Of a stretch of DNA of 64,000 nucleotides, positions 33,789 to 41,007 are shown piece after piece. The stretch spans positions 1 to 64,000 of the forward strand of contig NZ_JAIWOY010000003.1 in the NCBI RefSeq assembly GCF_020216525.1, written 5' to 3'. This stretch comes from Nocardioides nematodiphilus (lineage in GTDB: Bacteria > Actinomycetota > Actinomycetes > Propionibacteriales > Nocardioidaceae). Made by a program: the position numbers and the translations under genes. Numbering within the stretch: the stretch's first letter is position 1; each line of letters starts with the position of its first letter. The notes beneath the pieces are model-generated. The model worked only from the letters and a program-made list of their open reading frames with translations. It searched no databases and had not been told where the DNA came from.

Positions 33789-34682
33789 CTACTGGGCGGG
33801 GTGGAGGACCTCGGCCTCGACCTTGCGCCGTGGCGCGAGCTCGACCAACAGCATCGCTGCCAGCACCATCAGGCCGCCCAGAAGCATCCGCGCGGTGAGA
33901 GACTCGCCGCCGAAGAGGACCGCGAAGAGCGCGGCGAAGACCGGCTCCATCGACATGATCACCGCGGAGCGGGTCGGAGGCAGGTGCGCCTGCGCCCAGA
34001 CCTGCGCCAGCATCCCGAGCGCGCCGACGATCGCGGCCATGTACGCCATCCGCACCCAGTCGGGGCCGTTGTCGGGCACCGTGATGCCGCCCGGAGCCGC
34101 GCCGACCAGGCAGATCACCGAGATCACCGCCAGCTGCACGATCGAGGAGCCCATCGCGCTCTCCGCGGTCGACCAGGCGCCGAGCCCACAGATGTGCAGC
34201 GCGTAGAGGAAGGCCGCGATCAGCACGAGCAGCTCGCCGCCGCCGACCTCGAGGCCGCGCAGCGAGAGCACCGCCATGCCGCCGGTGGCGAGCAGGACCG
34301 CGATCCAGGCCGCCCCCGGGATCCGCTGGCGCAGCAGGGGAGCGGCGAGCAGCGGCGTCATCACCACGTACAGGCCGGTCACGAAGCCGGCGGTCGAGGC
34401 GGGCGTACGGTCCAGGCCGAGCGTCTGCAGGATCTGAGCGAGGCCGTAGATGACCCCCAGCCCCGCGGCCTGCCACAGCTGCGCGCGCGACAGGCGCCGT
34501 ACGGCCCGGGGCGCGATCAGCGCCAGCACGACCGTGGCGATCGCGAACCGGACGCCGAGGTAGTCGACGACCGGAACGCGCTCGACGAGGTCCTTCGTCA
34601 TGAAGAACGTCGAGCCCCACCCCATGGTGAGGGCGAGGAGGGCGAGCGCGCCGAGCGTCTCGGTGCGGGTGTCGCGCTGCAT
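33789..34682 (-). CDS. EamA-family (DMT) transporter
   Basis: The 297-aa protein has ten predicted membrane helices in two EamA repeats (RhaT/YdcZ-like drug/metabolite transporter superfamily): GWGSTFFMTKD in helix 1 and the second repeat from AFLYALHICGL. It probably exports amino acids or metabolites. ATG 34682 overlaps the nfo stop (TGATG), so it is coupled to nfo. Substrate unknown. Confidence 0.88.
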   Translation of the reverse strand: MQRDTRTETLGALALLALTMGWGSTFFMTKDLVERVPVVDYLGVRFAIATVVLALIAPRAVRRLSRAQLWQAAGLGVIYGLAQILQTLGLDRTPASTAGFVTGLYVVMTPLLAAPLLRQRIPGAAWIAVLLATGGMAVLSLRGLEVGGGELLVLIAAFLYALHICGLGAWSTAESAMGSSIVQLAVISVICLVGAAPGGITVPDNGPDWVRMAYMAAIVGALGMLAQVWAQAHLPPTRSAVIMSMEPVFAALFAVLFGGESLTARMLLGGLMVLAAMLLVELAPRRKVEAEVLHPAQ

Positions 34683-35569
34683 CACGCGCCGACCAGCTCC
34701 AGGGCCTCGGCACGCAGCTGCTTGAGCAGCGCGATGTCGGGGCTGCCGGGGTCGGTCGAGCCCGGCGTCTCCAGGATGAACGGCACCCCGGCCGTCGCCG
34801 GGTGCGCGAACAGCTCGCGGAAGGCGTCGGCGCCGATGTGGCCCTGGCCGATGTTCTCGTGGCGGTCCTTGAAGGCGCCGCGTACGTCCATCGAGTCGTT
34901 GGCGTGGATCAGCCGCAGCCGATCTGGGCCTCCGATCTCGACGATGCGCTCCAGCGTGGCGGCGACGCCGCCGGGCTCGTCGAGCGGAGCCCCGGCCGCG
35001 AAGACGTGGCAGGTGTCGAGGCAGACGCCGGCCTTGGGATGCAGATCGAGCGCGCCGAGGTAGGCGGTCAGATCGTCGACGCCGGCGCACAGCGAGCGGC
35101 CCTGACCGGCGGTCGGCTCCAGAAGCAGCCAGGGGCCGTCCTCGCCGAGCGCGTCGAGCACCGGCATCAGCGCCTCGCGGACCTGCTTCAGCGCCGCGAC
35201 GTGCTGCGCCTCCGCGTCGCCGTCCGTGCTCACGAACGAGCCGGTGTGCACGACCACGCCCTCGGCGCCGATCTCGGCGGCGCGCATGAGGTTGTGCGCC
35301 ACCACGGCGGCGGACTTCTCGTATGTCGCCGGCGTGGGGGAGCCGAGGTTCACCAGGTACGGGGCGTGGATGAAGGCGCGGTAGCCACGCGCCTCGATCT
35401 CCGTACGGAAGGTCCTGTCCTGGGCCGGGTTGCCGGCCGAGAGCGCCCAGCCCCGCGGGTTGCCGACGAAGATCTGCAGCGTCTCGCAGCCGAGCTCGTC
35501 GGCGGTCGCCAGCGCTCCGGCCCGGAGGCCCTTGCCGACGGGGACATGGGAGCCGATCGGGTTGCGCAC
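34682..35569 (-). CDS. nfo: Endonuclease IV (AP endonuclease)
   Basis: This 295-aa TIM-barrel enzyme cleaves DNA 5' to abasic sites in base-excision repair. The zinc ligands of the family are visible: HAPYLVNL, VVHTGS, LLEPTAGQG, CLDTCHVFAAG and LIHANDS with DRHENIGQGHIG. Length is typical (about 280-300 aa). GTG 35569 lies 19 nt after the kinase stop; a TAAAGT box 8 nt before the GTG may give an independent leaderless transcript. It is followed by the coupled transporter gene. Confidence 0.93.
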   Translation of the reverse strand: MRNPIGSHVPVGKGLRAGALATADELGCETLQIFVGNPRGWALSAGNPAQDRTFRTEIEARGYRAFIHAPYLVNLGSPTPATYEKSAAVVAHNLMRAAEIGAEGVVVHTGSFVSTDGDAEAQHVAALKQVREALMPVLDALGEDGPWLLLEPTAGQGRSLCAGVDDLTAYLGALDLHPKAGVCLDTCHVFAAGAPLDEPGGVAATLERIVEIGGPDRLRLIHANDSMDVRGAFKDRHENIGQGHIGADAFRELFAHPATAGVPFILETPGSTDPGSPDIALLKQLRAEALELVGA

Positions 35570-35588
35570 GAGGTGGGACTTTAACGTC

Positions 35589-37589
35589 TCAGAAGAGCGA
35601 GAGCGTCACTGTCGAGCCCACCTTGACCTTCTCGCCGGAGCCCGGGTCGACGGAGAGGACGTATCCGAGGCCGGCGTAGAAGGTGGAGTTCTTCACCTCG
35701 ACCTTGAGCCCGAGCGCCTCGAGGGCGGCGCGCGCGTCGTCGACGCCGCTGCCGCGCAGGCCGCCGGGGATCGTGACGAGCGGCGGGCCCTTGGAGATCA
35801 GCAGCGAGACGGTGTCGCCCCGGTACAGGGTGCCGGTGCCGGGGAACTGGCTGATGACCCTCCCCTCCTCGACCGTGTCGCTGTAGTCGGAGTCCTTCTT
35901 GACGACGAGACCGGCCTTCTCCAGCACCTTCTCGGCCTGCTCGGCGGACTTTCCGACCCAGCTGGCGACCTGGATCGGCTTGCGGCCCTTGCTCACCGTG
36001 ACGGTGACGGCAGTCCCGGGACGCAGCACGACGCCCGCCTTCGGGCTCGTCGAGATGACCTTCCCCTCGGCGACGGTCTCCGACCAGGCCTTGACCGGCT
36101 CGGGGACGTCCATCTTGATGGCCGTCAGGGCGGCCCTGGCCTCGTCGAAGGACTTCCCGGCCTCGTCGGGCACGGGGTACTCCTCGACGCCCTTGGAGAC
36201 CGTGATGGTGACGGTGCCGCCGTCCAGCACGCGTCCGCCCGGGTCGGGGTCGGAGTCCATCACCCGGCCCTTGGCGACGGTGTCGGAGTAGGCCGGCGGA
36301 GCCACCTTCACGTGCAGGCCGGCGGCCTCGAGCTTGCTGACGGCCTGGGCCTGGGTCAGCTGCAGCACGCCGGGTGCGTCGGCGTACCGGCCGAAGCCGA
36401 ACCACCACGCGCCGGCGCCCACCGCGAGGGCGAGGAGCAGCGCGAGGACGAACGCGACCGGGCCGCGACGCTTGCGACGCGGCTTGGGAGGCTTGGTGCT
36501 CACCAGGGCGGTGCCGCCGGAGCGGCCCATGTTCGGGGTGGTCCGGTGCACCTGCTGGGTGCGGTCGCCGAGCGGAGCGCCGGCGCCCCGCCGGACGAGC
36601 ATCGCCTCGGTGGCCTCGTCGAGGCCGCCCGTACGGACCGGCAGGGCGAGGTCGGCGACCAGCTCCGGGTCGTCGACGATGCCGGCGGCGAGCGCGTGCT
36701 GGACGCGGCGCAGCTGGTGCAGCAGCACCCCGGCGTCGGCCGGTCGCAGGGCGCGGTCGCGGGCGGTGGCGCGGGCCACCAGCGCGTCGACGTACGCCGG
36801 CAGGCCGGGCACGGCGCGCGACGGCGGAGGCACGTCGGCGTGGACGTGCTTGTAGGCCACCTGGATCGGGGTCTCGCCGGCATGCGGCTTGGTCCCGGTG
36901 AGCAGCTCGTAGAGCAGGACGCCGGCGGCGTACACGTCGGCGCGTGCGTCCGCGGTGCCGTCGGTGACCAGCTCGGGCGCGAGGTAGGAGACGGTGCCGA
37001 TCAGGACCCCGGTGGAGGTGTGCTGGGTCTCGGAGCTGACCGCGCGGGCCAGGCCGAAGTCGGCGACCTTGATCTGGCGTCCGTCGGAGGAGATGAGGAC
37101 GTTCTCCGGCTTCACGTCGCGGTGCACCAGGCCCGCGCGGTGAGCTGCGGCGAGCGCGCCGAGCACCGGTTCCATCACGGCCAGCGCCTTGCGGGCGGGC
37201 ATCGGCGCCTCGGCGGTGACGGTGTCGCGCAGGGTGTGGCCCGGGACGTACTCCATCGCCAGGAAGACGATGCCGTCGTCCTCACCCTGGTCGTAGACGG
37301 CCACGACGTTGGGGTGGGCCAGACGGGCGGCGGCTCGCGCCTCTCGTACGAAACGCGCGGCGAACGCGCCCTCGTCGCTCCCGTCGTGCCGTCGATCATC
37401 GAGCCCGGCGTGCATGATCTTGATCGCGACGGTGCGGTCGAGCCGGTTGTCGTGCGCGGTGTAGACCGACGCCATCCCGCCGCGCGCGATCCGGTCGGTG
37501 ATCCGGTAGCGGCCGTCCAGGGTGCGACCGATCATCGGGTCCTGGGAGCGCGCCTCGTCGCGCGCCCGACCACGACGGTCTGCCTGCAC
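35589..37589 (-). CDS. pknL: Serine/threonine kinase of the PknL type, with PASTA repeats
   Basis: The 666-aa kinase has an N-terminal Hanks-type domain (about 28-290): glycine loop IARGGMASVY, Lys57 in VAIKIMH, catalytic HRDVKPEN (Asp158), DFG (Asp177-Gly179) and APE at 204-206. A juxtamembrane linker leads to one helix (about 377-397) and four extracellular PASTA repeats (about 403-666). Divergence from an Rv2175c-like gene identifies it as the positional counterpart of PknL. Mycobacterial PknL (about 399 aa) lacks PASTA, so this version combines the PknL locus with PknB-type muropeptide sensing. GTG 37589 has AGGAGGG 7 nt upstream. Confidence 0.92.
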   Translation of the reverse strand: MQADRRGRARDEARSQDPMIGRTLDGRYRITDRIARGGMASVYTAHDNRLDRTVAIKIMHAGLDDRRHDGSDEGAFAARFVREARAAARLAHPNVVAVYDQGEDDGIVFLAMEYVPGHTLRDTVTAEAPMPARKALAVMEPVLGALAAAHRAGLVHRDVKPENVLISSDGRQIKVADFGLARAVSSETQHTSTGVLIGTVSYLAPELVTDGTADARADVYAAGVLLYELLTGTKPHAGETPIQVAYKHVHADVPPPSRAVPGLPAYVDALVARATARDRALRPADAGVLLHQLRRVQHALAAGIVDDPELVADLALPVRTGGLDEATEAMLVRRGAGAPLGDRTQQVHRTTPNMGRSGGTALVSTKPPKPRRKRRGPVAFVLALLLALAVGAGAWWFGFGRYADAPGVLQLTQAQAVSKLEAAGLHVKVAPPAYSDTVAKGRVMDSDPDPGGRVLDGGTVTITVSKGVEEYPVPDEAGKSFDEARAALTAIKMDVPEPVKAWSETVAEGKVISTSPKAGVVLRPGTAVTVTVSKGRKPIQVASWVGKSAEQAEKVLEKAGLVVKKDSDYSDTVEEGRVISQFPGTGTLYRGDTVSLLISKGPPLVTIPGGLRGSGVDDARAALEALGLKVEVKNSTFYAGLGYVLSVDPGSGEKVKVGSTVTLSLF

Positions 37590-37687
37590 CGTGAAACCCT
37601 CCTGCTGATCCGACCGGGGAAGGAGTCGGAAGCCCCATCGTACGGAGCGGCGAGTGAGTTTCCCGCCACGACACGTGAGGTGACAGA

Positions 37688-38080
37688 GTGTGGGTCATGT
37701 CCGATCAGTTGCCTCTCGCCGATCACAACCTCGCCGAGCTCGTCACCGAGTGGATCGACTGGGCCGAGGCCGGCAAGCTCCTCGGCATCACCCCGGCGAC
37801 CGTGCGCACGATGGTGCGCGAGCACCAGCTCGCCGCCGCCGTCCCGAACCCGGGGGAGAAGGGCGCCGGCCAGCGTGTGCCCGCCCTCCTCATCCAGGAC
37901 GGCCTGCCGGTCAAGGGCCTGCCGGGCCTGCTGACGACGATGCACGACAACGGGTACGACGACCGCGAGATCATCGCCTGGCTCTTCATCGACCAGGATC
38001 TGCCGGGCCGGCCGATCGACGCGCTGCGCGAGAATCGCGGCTCCGAGGTCAAGCGGCGCGCGCAGGCGCTCGCCTTCTGA
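37688..38080 (+). CDS. Rv2175c-like DNA-binding protein
   Basis: The 130-aa protein matches the Rv2175c family: a winged-helix/MerR-like DNA-binding region (WAEAGKLLGITPATVRTMVREH) and a C-terminal region with LPGLLTTMHDNGYDDREIIAWLF. In M. tuberculosis Rv2175c is a DNA-binding substrate of PknL encoded beside it, and the same divergent pair occurs here. GTG 37688 is chosen for GAGG 7 nt upstream; ATG 37697 is the alternative. Phosphorylation by the neighbouring kinase is inferred. Thr residues near the N-terminus are limited to ITPATVRT. Confidence 0.87.
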   Translation: MWVMSDQLPLADHNLAELVTEWIDWAEAGKLLGITPATVRTMVREHQLAAAVPNPGEKGAGQRVPALLIQDGLPVKGLPGLLTTMHDNGYDDREIIAWLFIDQDLPGRPIDALRENRGSEVKRRAQALAF

Positions 38081-38094
38081 TCGGGGCCGGGGGG

Positions 38095-38535
38095 ATGCCG
38101 ATCAGCAGGAGGACGGTCTCCGGCATCGTCGGCGTGATCGTGGTGCTCGTCGGAGCGCTCGTCGGCGTCGACAAGGTCGACGGCGGGTCGGATGCGCCCG
38201 CCTCCTCTGCGAGCTCGACGGTCACCGGTGCGGACTCGGCGGGATCATCCACCGACTCGACGTGGATCGACGCGTCGTCGCTGCCTGCTGAGGCGCGCGA
38301 GGTGCTGACCGAGATCGACCACGGCGGCCCGTTCGAGTATCCGGGCAAGGACGGCTCGGTCTTCGGCAACTTCGAGGGCCATCTGCCTCACCAGGCGTCG
38401 GGCTACTACCACGAGTACACCGTGGACACCCCGGGTGCGAGCACCCGTGGCACCCGCCGGATCATCACGGGCAGGGACGGCGAGCTCTACTGGACCGCCG
38501 ACCACTACGAGACCTTCCAGCGGATCCGCCGATGA
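38095..38535 (+). CDS. Secreted or membrane-anchored guanyl-specific ribonuclease
   Basis: The 146-aa product has an N-terminal hydrophobic segment (about 8-25) after SRR, a Ser/Thr-rich linker, and a C-terminal RNase Sa/barnase-like domain (about 58-146). The match to RNase Sa of Streptomyces is close: SGYYHEYTVDTPG with catalytic Glu107, TRGTRRIITG with Arg118 and Arg122, and ADHYETF with catalytic His137. The two Cys of RNase Sa are absent. It overlaps the barstar gene by 4 bp (ATGA), so toxin and inhibitor are made together. It cleaves RNA after guanosine; export would release it outside the cell. Confidence 0.9.
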   Translation: MPISRRTVSGIVGVIVVLVGALVGVDKVDGGSDAPASSASSTVTGADSAGSSTDSTWIDASSLPAEAREVLTEIDHGGPFEYPGKDGSVFGNFEGHLPHQASGYYHEYTVDTPGASTRGTRRIITGRDGELYWTADHYETFQRIRR

Positions 38536-38936
38536 GCGCCGACCACGGGCTCGGGAGCCTGCTCGCGAAGGAGCTTCCGCTCGGGGTCTACCGGCTCCCG
38601 GGCCGGTACGACGGCGAGCAGATCGAGCGGATGGCGCTCGACGCCGGCTGGCTCTTCGCCCCGGTCTGGGGCACCGGCACCAAGCAGGGCATGCTGGAGG
38701 CGATCGGCGAGGCGCTGGGCTTCGGCGACCACTACGGGCGCAACCTCGACGCGCTCGCCGACTGCCTGCGCGACCTGGTCGCCGACACGCTGCTGCTGTG
38801 GGCCGACTGGGCCGGGCTCGCCGAGAACTACCCGGCGGCGATGGCGGGCATCGTGCAGGTGCTCGGCCAGGCCGAGCGGCTCGCGGTCGTGCTCGTGGGG
38901 CAGGGCCCCGAGGTCGACGTACCCGCGCTCGCCTAA
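38532..38936 (+). CDS. Barstar-family ribonuclease inhibitor
   Basis: The 134-aa acidic protein has the barstar core: LFAPVWGTGTKQGMLEAIGEALGFGDHYGRNLDALADCLRDL spans the helix-loop-helix region (about 42-83), with the GRNLDAL segment typical of the family and many acidic residues for the RNase active site. It is cytoplasmic and protects the cell from its own RNase. The ATG overlaps the RNase stop. It ends 28 bp before the convergent prenyl synthase gene. Confidence 0.92.
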   Translation: MSADHGLGSLLAKELPLGVYRLPGRYDGEQIERMALDAGWLFAPVWGTGTKQGMLEAIGEALGFGDHYGRNLDALADCLRDLVADTLLLWADWAGLAENYPAAMAGIVQVLGQAERLAVVLVGQGPEVDVPALA

Positions 38937-38964
38937 GCGCCCCGCGCCTGCCTCGCTCGCTCGT
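38937..38964. repeat. Short fragment of the GC-rich intergenic repeat
   Basis: Between two convergent stops lies GCGC-CCC-GCGC followed by CCTCGCTCGCTCGTCTAGA, which matches the distal edge of the 82-bp tandem (GCTCGCTCGTCTAGACC at 16541-16556). Confidence 0.5.
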
Positions 38965-40044
38965 CTAGACCGTGCGCTGGGTGGCCGCGTCGGCCAGCCC
39001 CCGCAGGACCTCGCGGGCGTACGCGTCGATCGGGGCCGCCTCGAGAGCGACGACGGCCTGATCGGCCAGGTCGGTGATCATCTGCTCGACCTTCGTCGCG
39101 GCGCCGGAGTCGGTGATGATCGAGCGCAGGCGATCCACCGCGGCGTCGCTCAGCGGGCGCCCGAGCGAGTGGTCGAGCAGCTCCGCGTCGGAGTCCGAGG
39201 CCCCGGCGAGCGCGTGCGCGACCAGGACGGTCCGCTTGCCCTCGACCAGGTCGTCGCCGGCCGGCTTGCCGGTGGCGTCGGGGTCGCCGAAGACGCCCAG
39301 GAGGTCGTCGCGCAGCTGGAAGGCCTCGCCCAACGGCAGCCCGAAGGCGCTCAGCGCCTCCAGGTCCCCCTCCGAGGCGCCAGCCAGGGCGGCGCCGATG
39401 TGCAGCGGCCGCTCGATGGAGTACTTGGCCGACTTGTAGCGCAGCACCGTCATCGCGGTCTCCACGTCGGCGAACCCGCGCGCCTGCACCGACACGTCCA
39501 GGAACTGCCCGGCGATGACCTCCGAGCGGGTGATGTCGAAGAGCCGCAGCGCGGCCAGCACCCGCTCGACCGGGAAGCCCGAGCTGCGCAGCATCTCGTC
39601 GGCCCAGGCCTGCAGGAGGTCGCCGAGCAGGATCGCGCCCGCGGCGCCGTACTGCTCCGGCGAGCCGCGCCAGGCCGCCTCGCGGTGCTGGGCCTCCAGG
39701 ACGCGGTGCGACGACGGCCGCCCGCGCCGGGTGTCGGAGGCATCCATGTAGTCGTCGTGGACCAGCGCGGAGGCGTGCAACAGCTCGAGGGAGGAGCACG
39801 CCCGCACCAGTGCGGCCTCGTGCGCGGCGCCATCACCCGCGCCGGGGGCGAACGCGCGGTGTCCCCAGTGGCAGAACGCGGCCCGGAAGCGCTTGCCCCC
39901 GGTGACGGAGGCCCGCGCCTGCTCCAGGAGGCGCTCGGCGTCGGAGCCGAGCGGGGCGAGCAGCGCGCCCTGGGCGTCGAGGAAGTCGTCGAGCGCCCCC
40001 TGGACGCTGCTGCGGAATCCGTCGGCGTCCCACGTGGTGCTCAC
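38965..40044 (-). CDS. Polyprenyl (geranylgeranyl-type) diphosphate synthase
   Basis: The 359-aa enzyme is a trans-isoprenyl diphosphate synthase. The first Asp-rich motif DDYMD (97-101) and the second DDLLGVFGD (246-254) are intact, with LLHASALVHDD and GKPAGDDLVEGKRT. It condenses isopentenyl diphosphate units to a C15-C25 chain; the residues before DDYMD do not fix chain length with certainty. It occupies the place of idsA2 (Rv2173). TAGGGT lies 6 nt before GTG 40044, so the mRNA is probably leaderless. It is divergent from metF. Confidence 0.92.
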   Translation of the reverse strand: MSTTWDADGFRSSVQGALDDFLDAQGALLAPLGSDAERLLEQARASVTGGKRFRAAFCHWGHRAFAPGAGDGAAHEAALVRACSSLELLHASALVHDDYMDASDTRRGRPSSHRVLEAQHREAAWRGSPEQYGAAGAILLGDLLQAWADEMLRSSGFPVERVLAALRLFDITRSEVIAGQFLDVSVQARGFADVETAMTVLRYKSAKYSIERPLHIGAALAGASEGDLEALSAFGLPLGEAFQLRDDLLGVFGDPDATGKPAGDDLVEGKRTVLVAHALAGASDSDAELLDHSLGRPLSDAAVDRLRSIITDSGAATKVEQMITDLADQAVVALEAAPIDAYAREVLRGLADAATQRTV

Positions 40045-40050
40045 GAAGCC

Positions 40051-40077
40051 ACCCTATCGGTGGGGCACTCGTAGAAT
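40051..40077. promoter_or_regulatory. Overlapping divergent promoters, prenyl synthase and metF
   Basis: On the minus strand TAGGGT (40051-40056) ends 6 nt before the prenyl synthase GTG. On the plus strand TAGAAT (40072-40077) ends 6 nt before the metF ATG. With -35 boxes expected about 17-19 bp upstream, each -35 falls in or next to the -10 of the other. Confidence 0.55.
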
Positions 40078-40083
40078 TCCGGC

Positions 40084-40974
40084 ATGGTCGACCCCATCAG
40101 CAACCGCATCGCCGAGCGCCTCCGCACCGGCGAGCGGTCGTTCTCGTTCGAGTTCTTCCCGCCGAAGGACGAGGCGGGCGAGGAGCAGCTGTGGAAGGCG
40201 ATCGAGGCGCTCGAGCCGTACGCGCCCTCGTTCGTCTCGGTCACCTACGGTGCCGGCGGCTCCAGCCGTGACAACACGATCCGGGTCACCAGCCGCATCG
40301 CCCGCGAGACCAGCCTGCTGCCGATGGCGCACCTGACGATCGTCGGGCACACCGTCGAGGAGATCGACGCGGTCCTGGACGAGTACGCCGCCTCCGGGAT
40401 CGAGAACGTCCTGCTCCTGCGCGGTGACCCGAAGGGCGGCCCGACCCAGGAGTGGACGCCGACGCCCGGCGGTCTGAGCTACGCCGGCGAGCTGGTGGAG
40501 CGCGTGGCCGCGCAGCGCGACTTCGGCATCGGCGTGGCCGCCTTCCCCGAGCGGCACCCGGCCTCGCCGTCGATCGAGCACGACGCCGACATCCTGGCCG
40601 CCAAGGCCCGGGCGGGCGCCGGCTTCGCCATCACGCAGATGTTCTACCGCTGCGAGGACTACTTCGCGCTGGTCGAGCGCGTCCGCGAGCGGGGCGTCGA
40701 CATCCCGATCCTGCCGGGCATCATGCCGATCCTGAACCTCGCCGCGATCAAGCGTCAGGGCGAGCTGATCGGCACCTCGGTGCCCGACCACGTGGTCGCT
40801 CGGATCGAGAAGCACGGCGACGACGCCGCTGCGGTGCGCGCCGAGGGCATCGCGATCGCCGCCGAGATGTGCGAGGAGCTTCTCGCCGGCGGCGCCCCCG
40901 GCCTGCACTTCATCACGCTCAACCGCTCGACCGCGACGCTCGAGATCTTCGATCGCCTCAACGTCCAGGTCTGA
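40084..40974 (+). CDS. metF: 5,10-methylenetetrahydrofolate reductase
   Basis: This 296-aa flavoenzyme reduces methylene-THF to methyl-THF for methionine synthesis. It has the family blocks FSFEFFPPKDEAG, VSVTYGAGGSSRD, NVLLLRGDPK, the GAGFAITQMFYRCEDYF region (split at about 188-204) and LPGIMPILN. It is a single-domain bacterial MetF of normal length. The ATG has no ribosome site but a TAGAAT box 6 nt upstream. It is divergent from the prenyl synthase, matching the M. tuberculosis order where a reductase of this kind flanks idsA2. Confidence 0.95.
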   Translation: MVDPISNRIAERLRTGERSFSFEFFPPKDEAGEEQLWKAIEALEPYAPSFVSVTYGAGGSSRDNTIRVTSRIARETSLLPMAHLTIVGHTVEEIDAVLDEYAASGIENVLLLRGDPKGGPTQEWTPTPGGLSYAGELVERVAAQRDFGIGVAAFPERHPASPSIEHDADILAAKARAGAGFAITQMFYRCEDYFALVERVRERGVDIPILPGIMPILNLAAIKRQGELIGTSVPDHVVARIEKHGDDAAAVRAEGIAIAAEMCEELLAGGAPGLHFITLNRSTATLEIFDRLNVQV

Positions 40975-40994
40975 TCCGGCTGGTGCCCACCCGC

Positions 40995-41000
40995 TAACGT
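40995..41000 (+). promoter_or_regulatory. FAD oxidoreductase -10 box (leaderless arrangement)
   Basis: TAACGT ends 7 nt before GTG 41008. Confidence 0.4.
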
Positions 41001-41007
41001 TCCGCGC

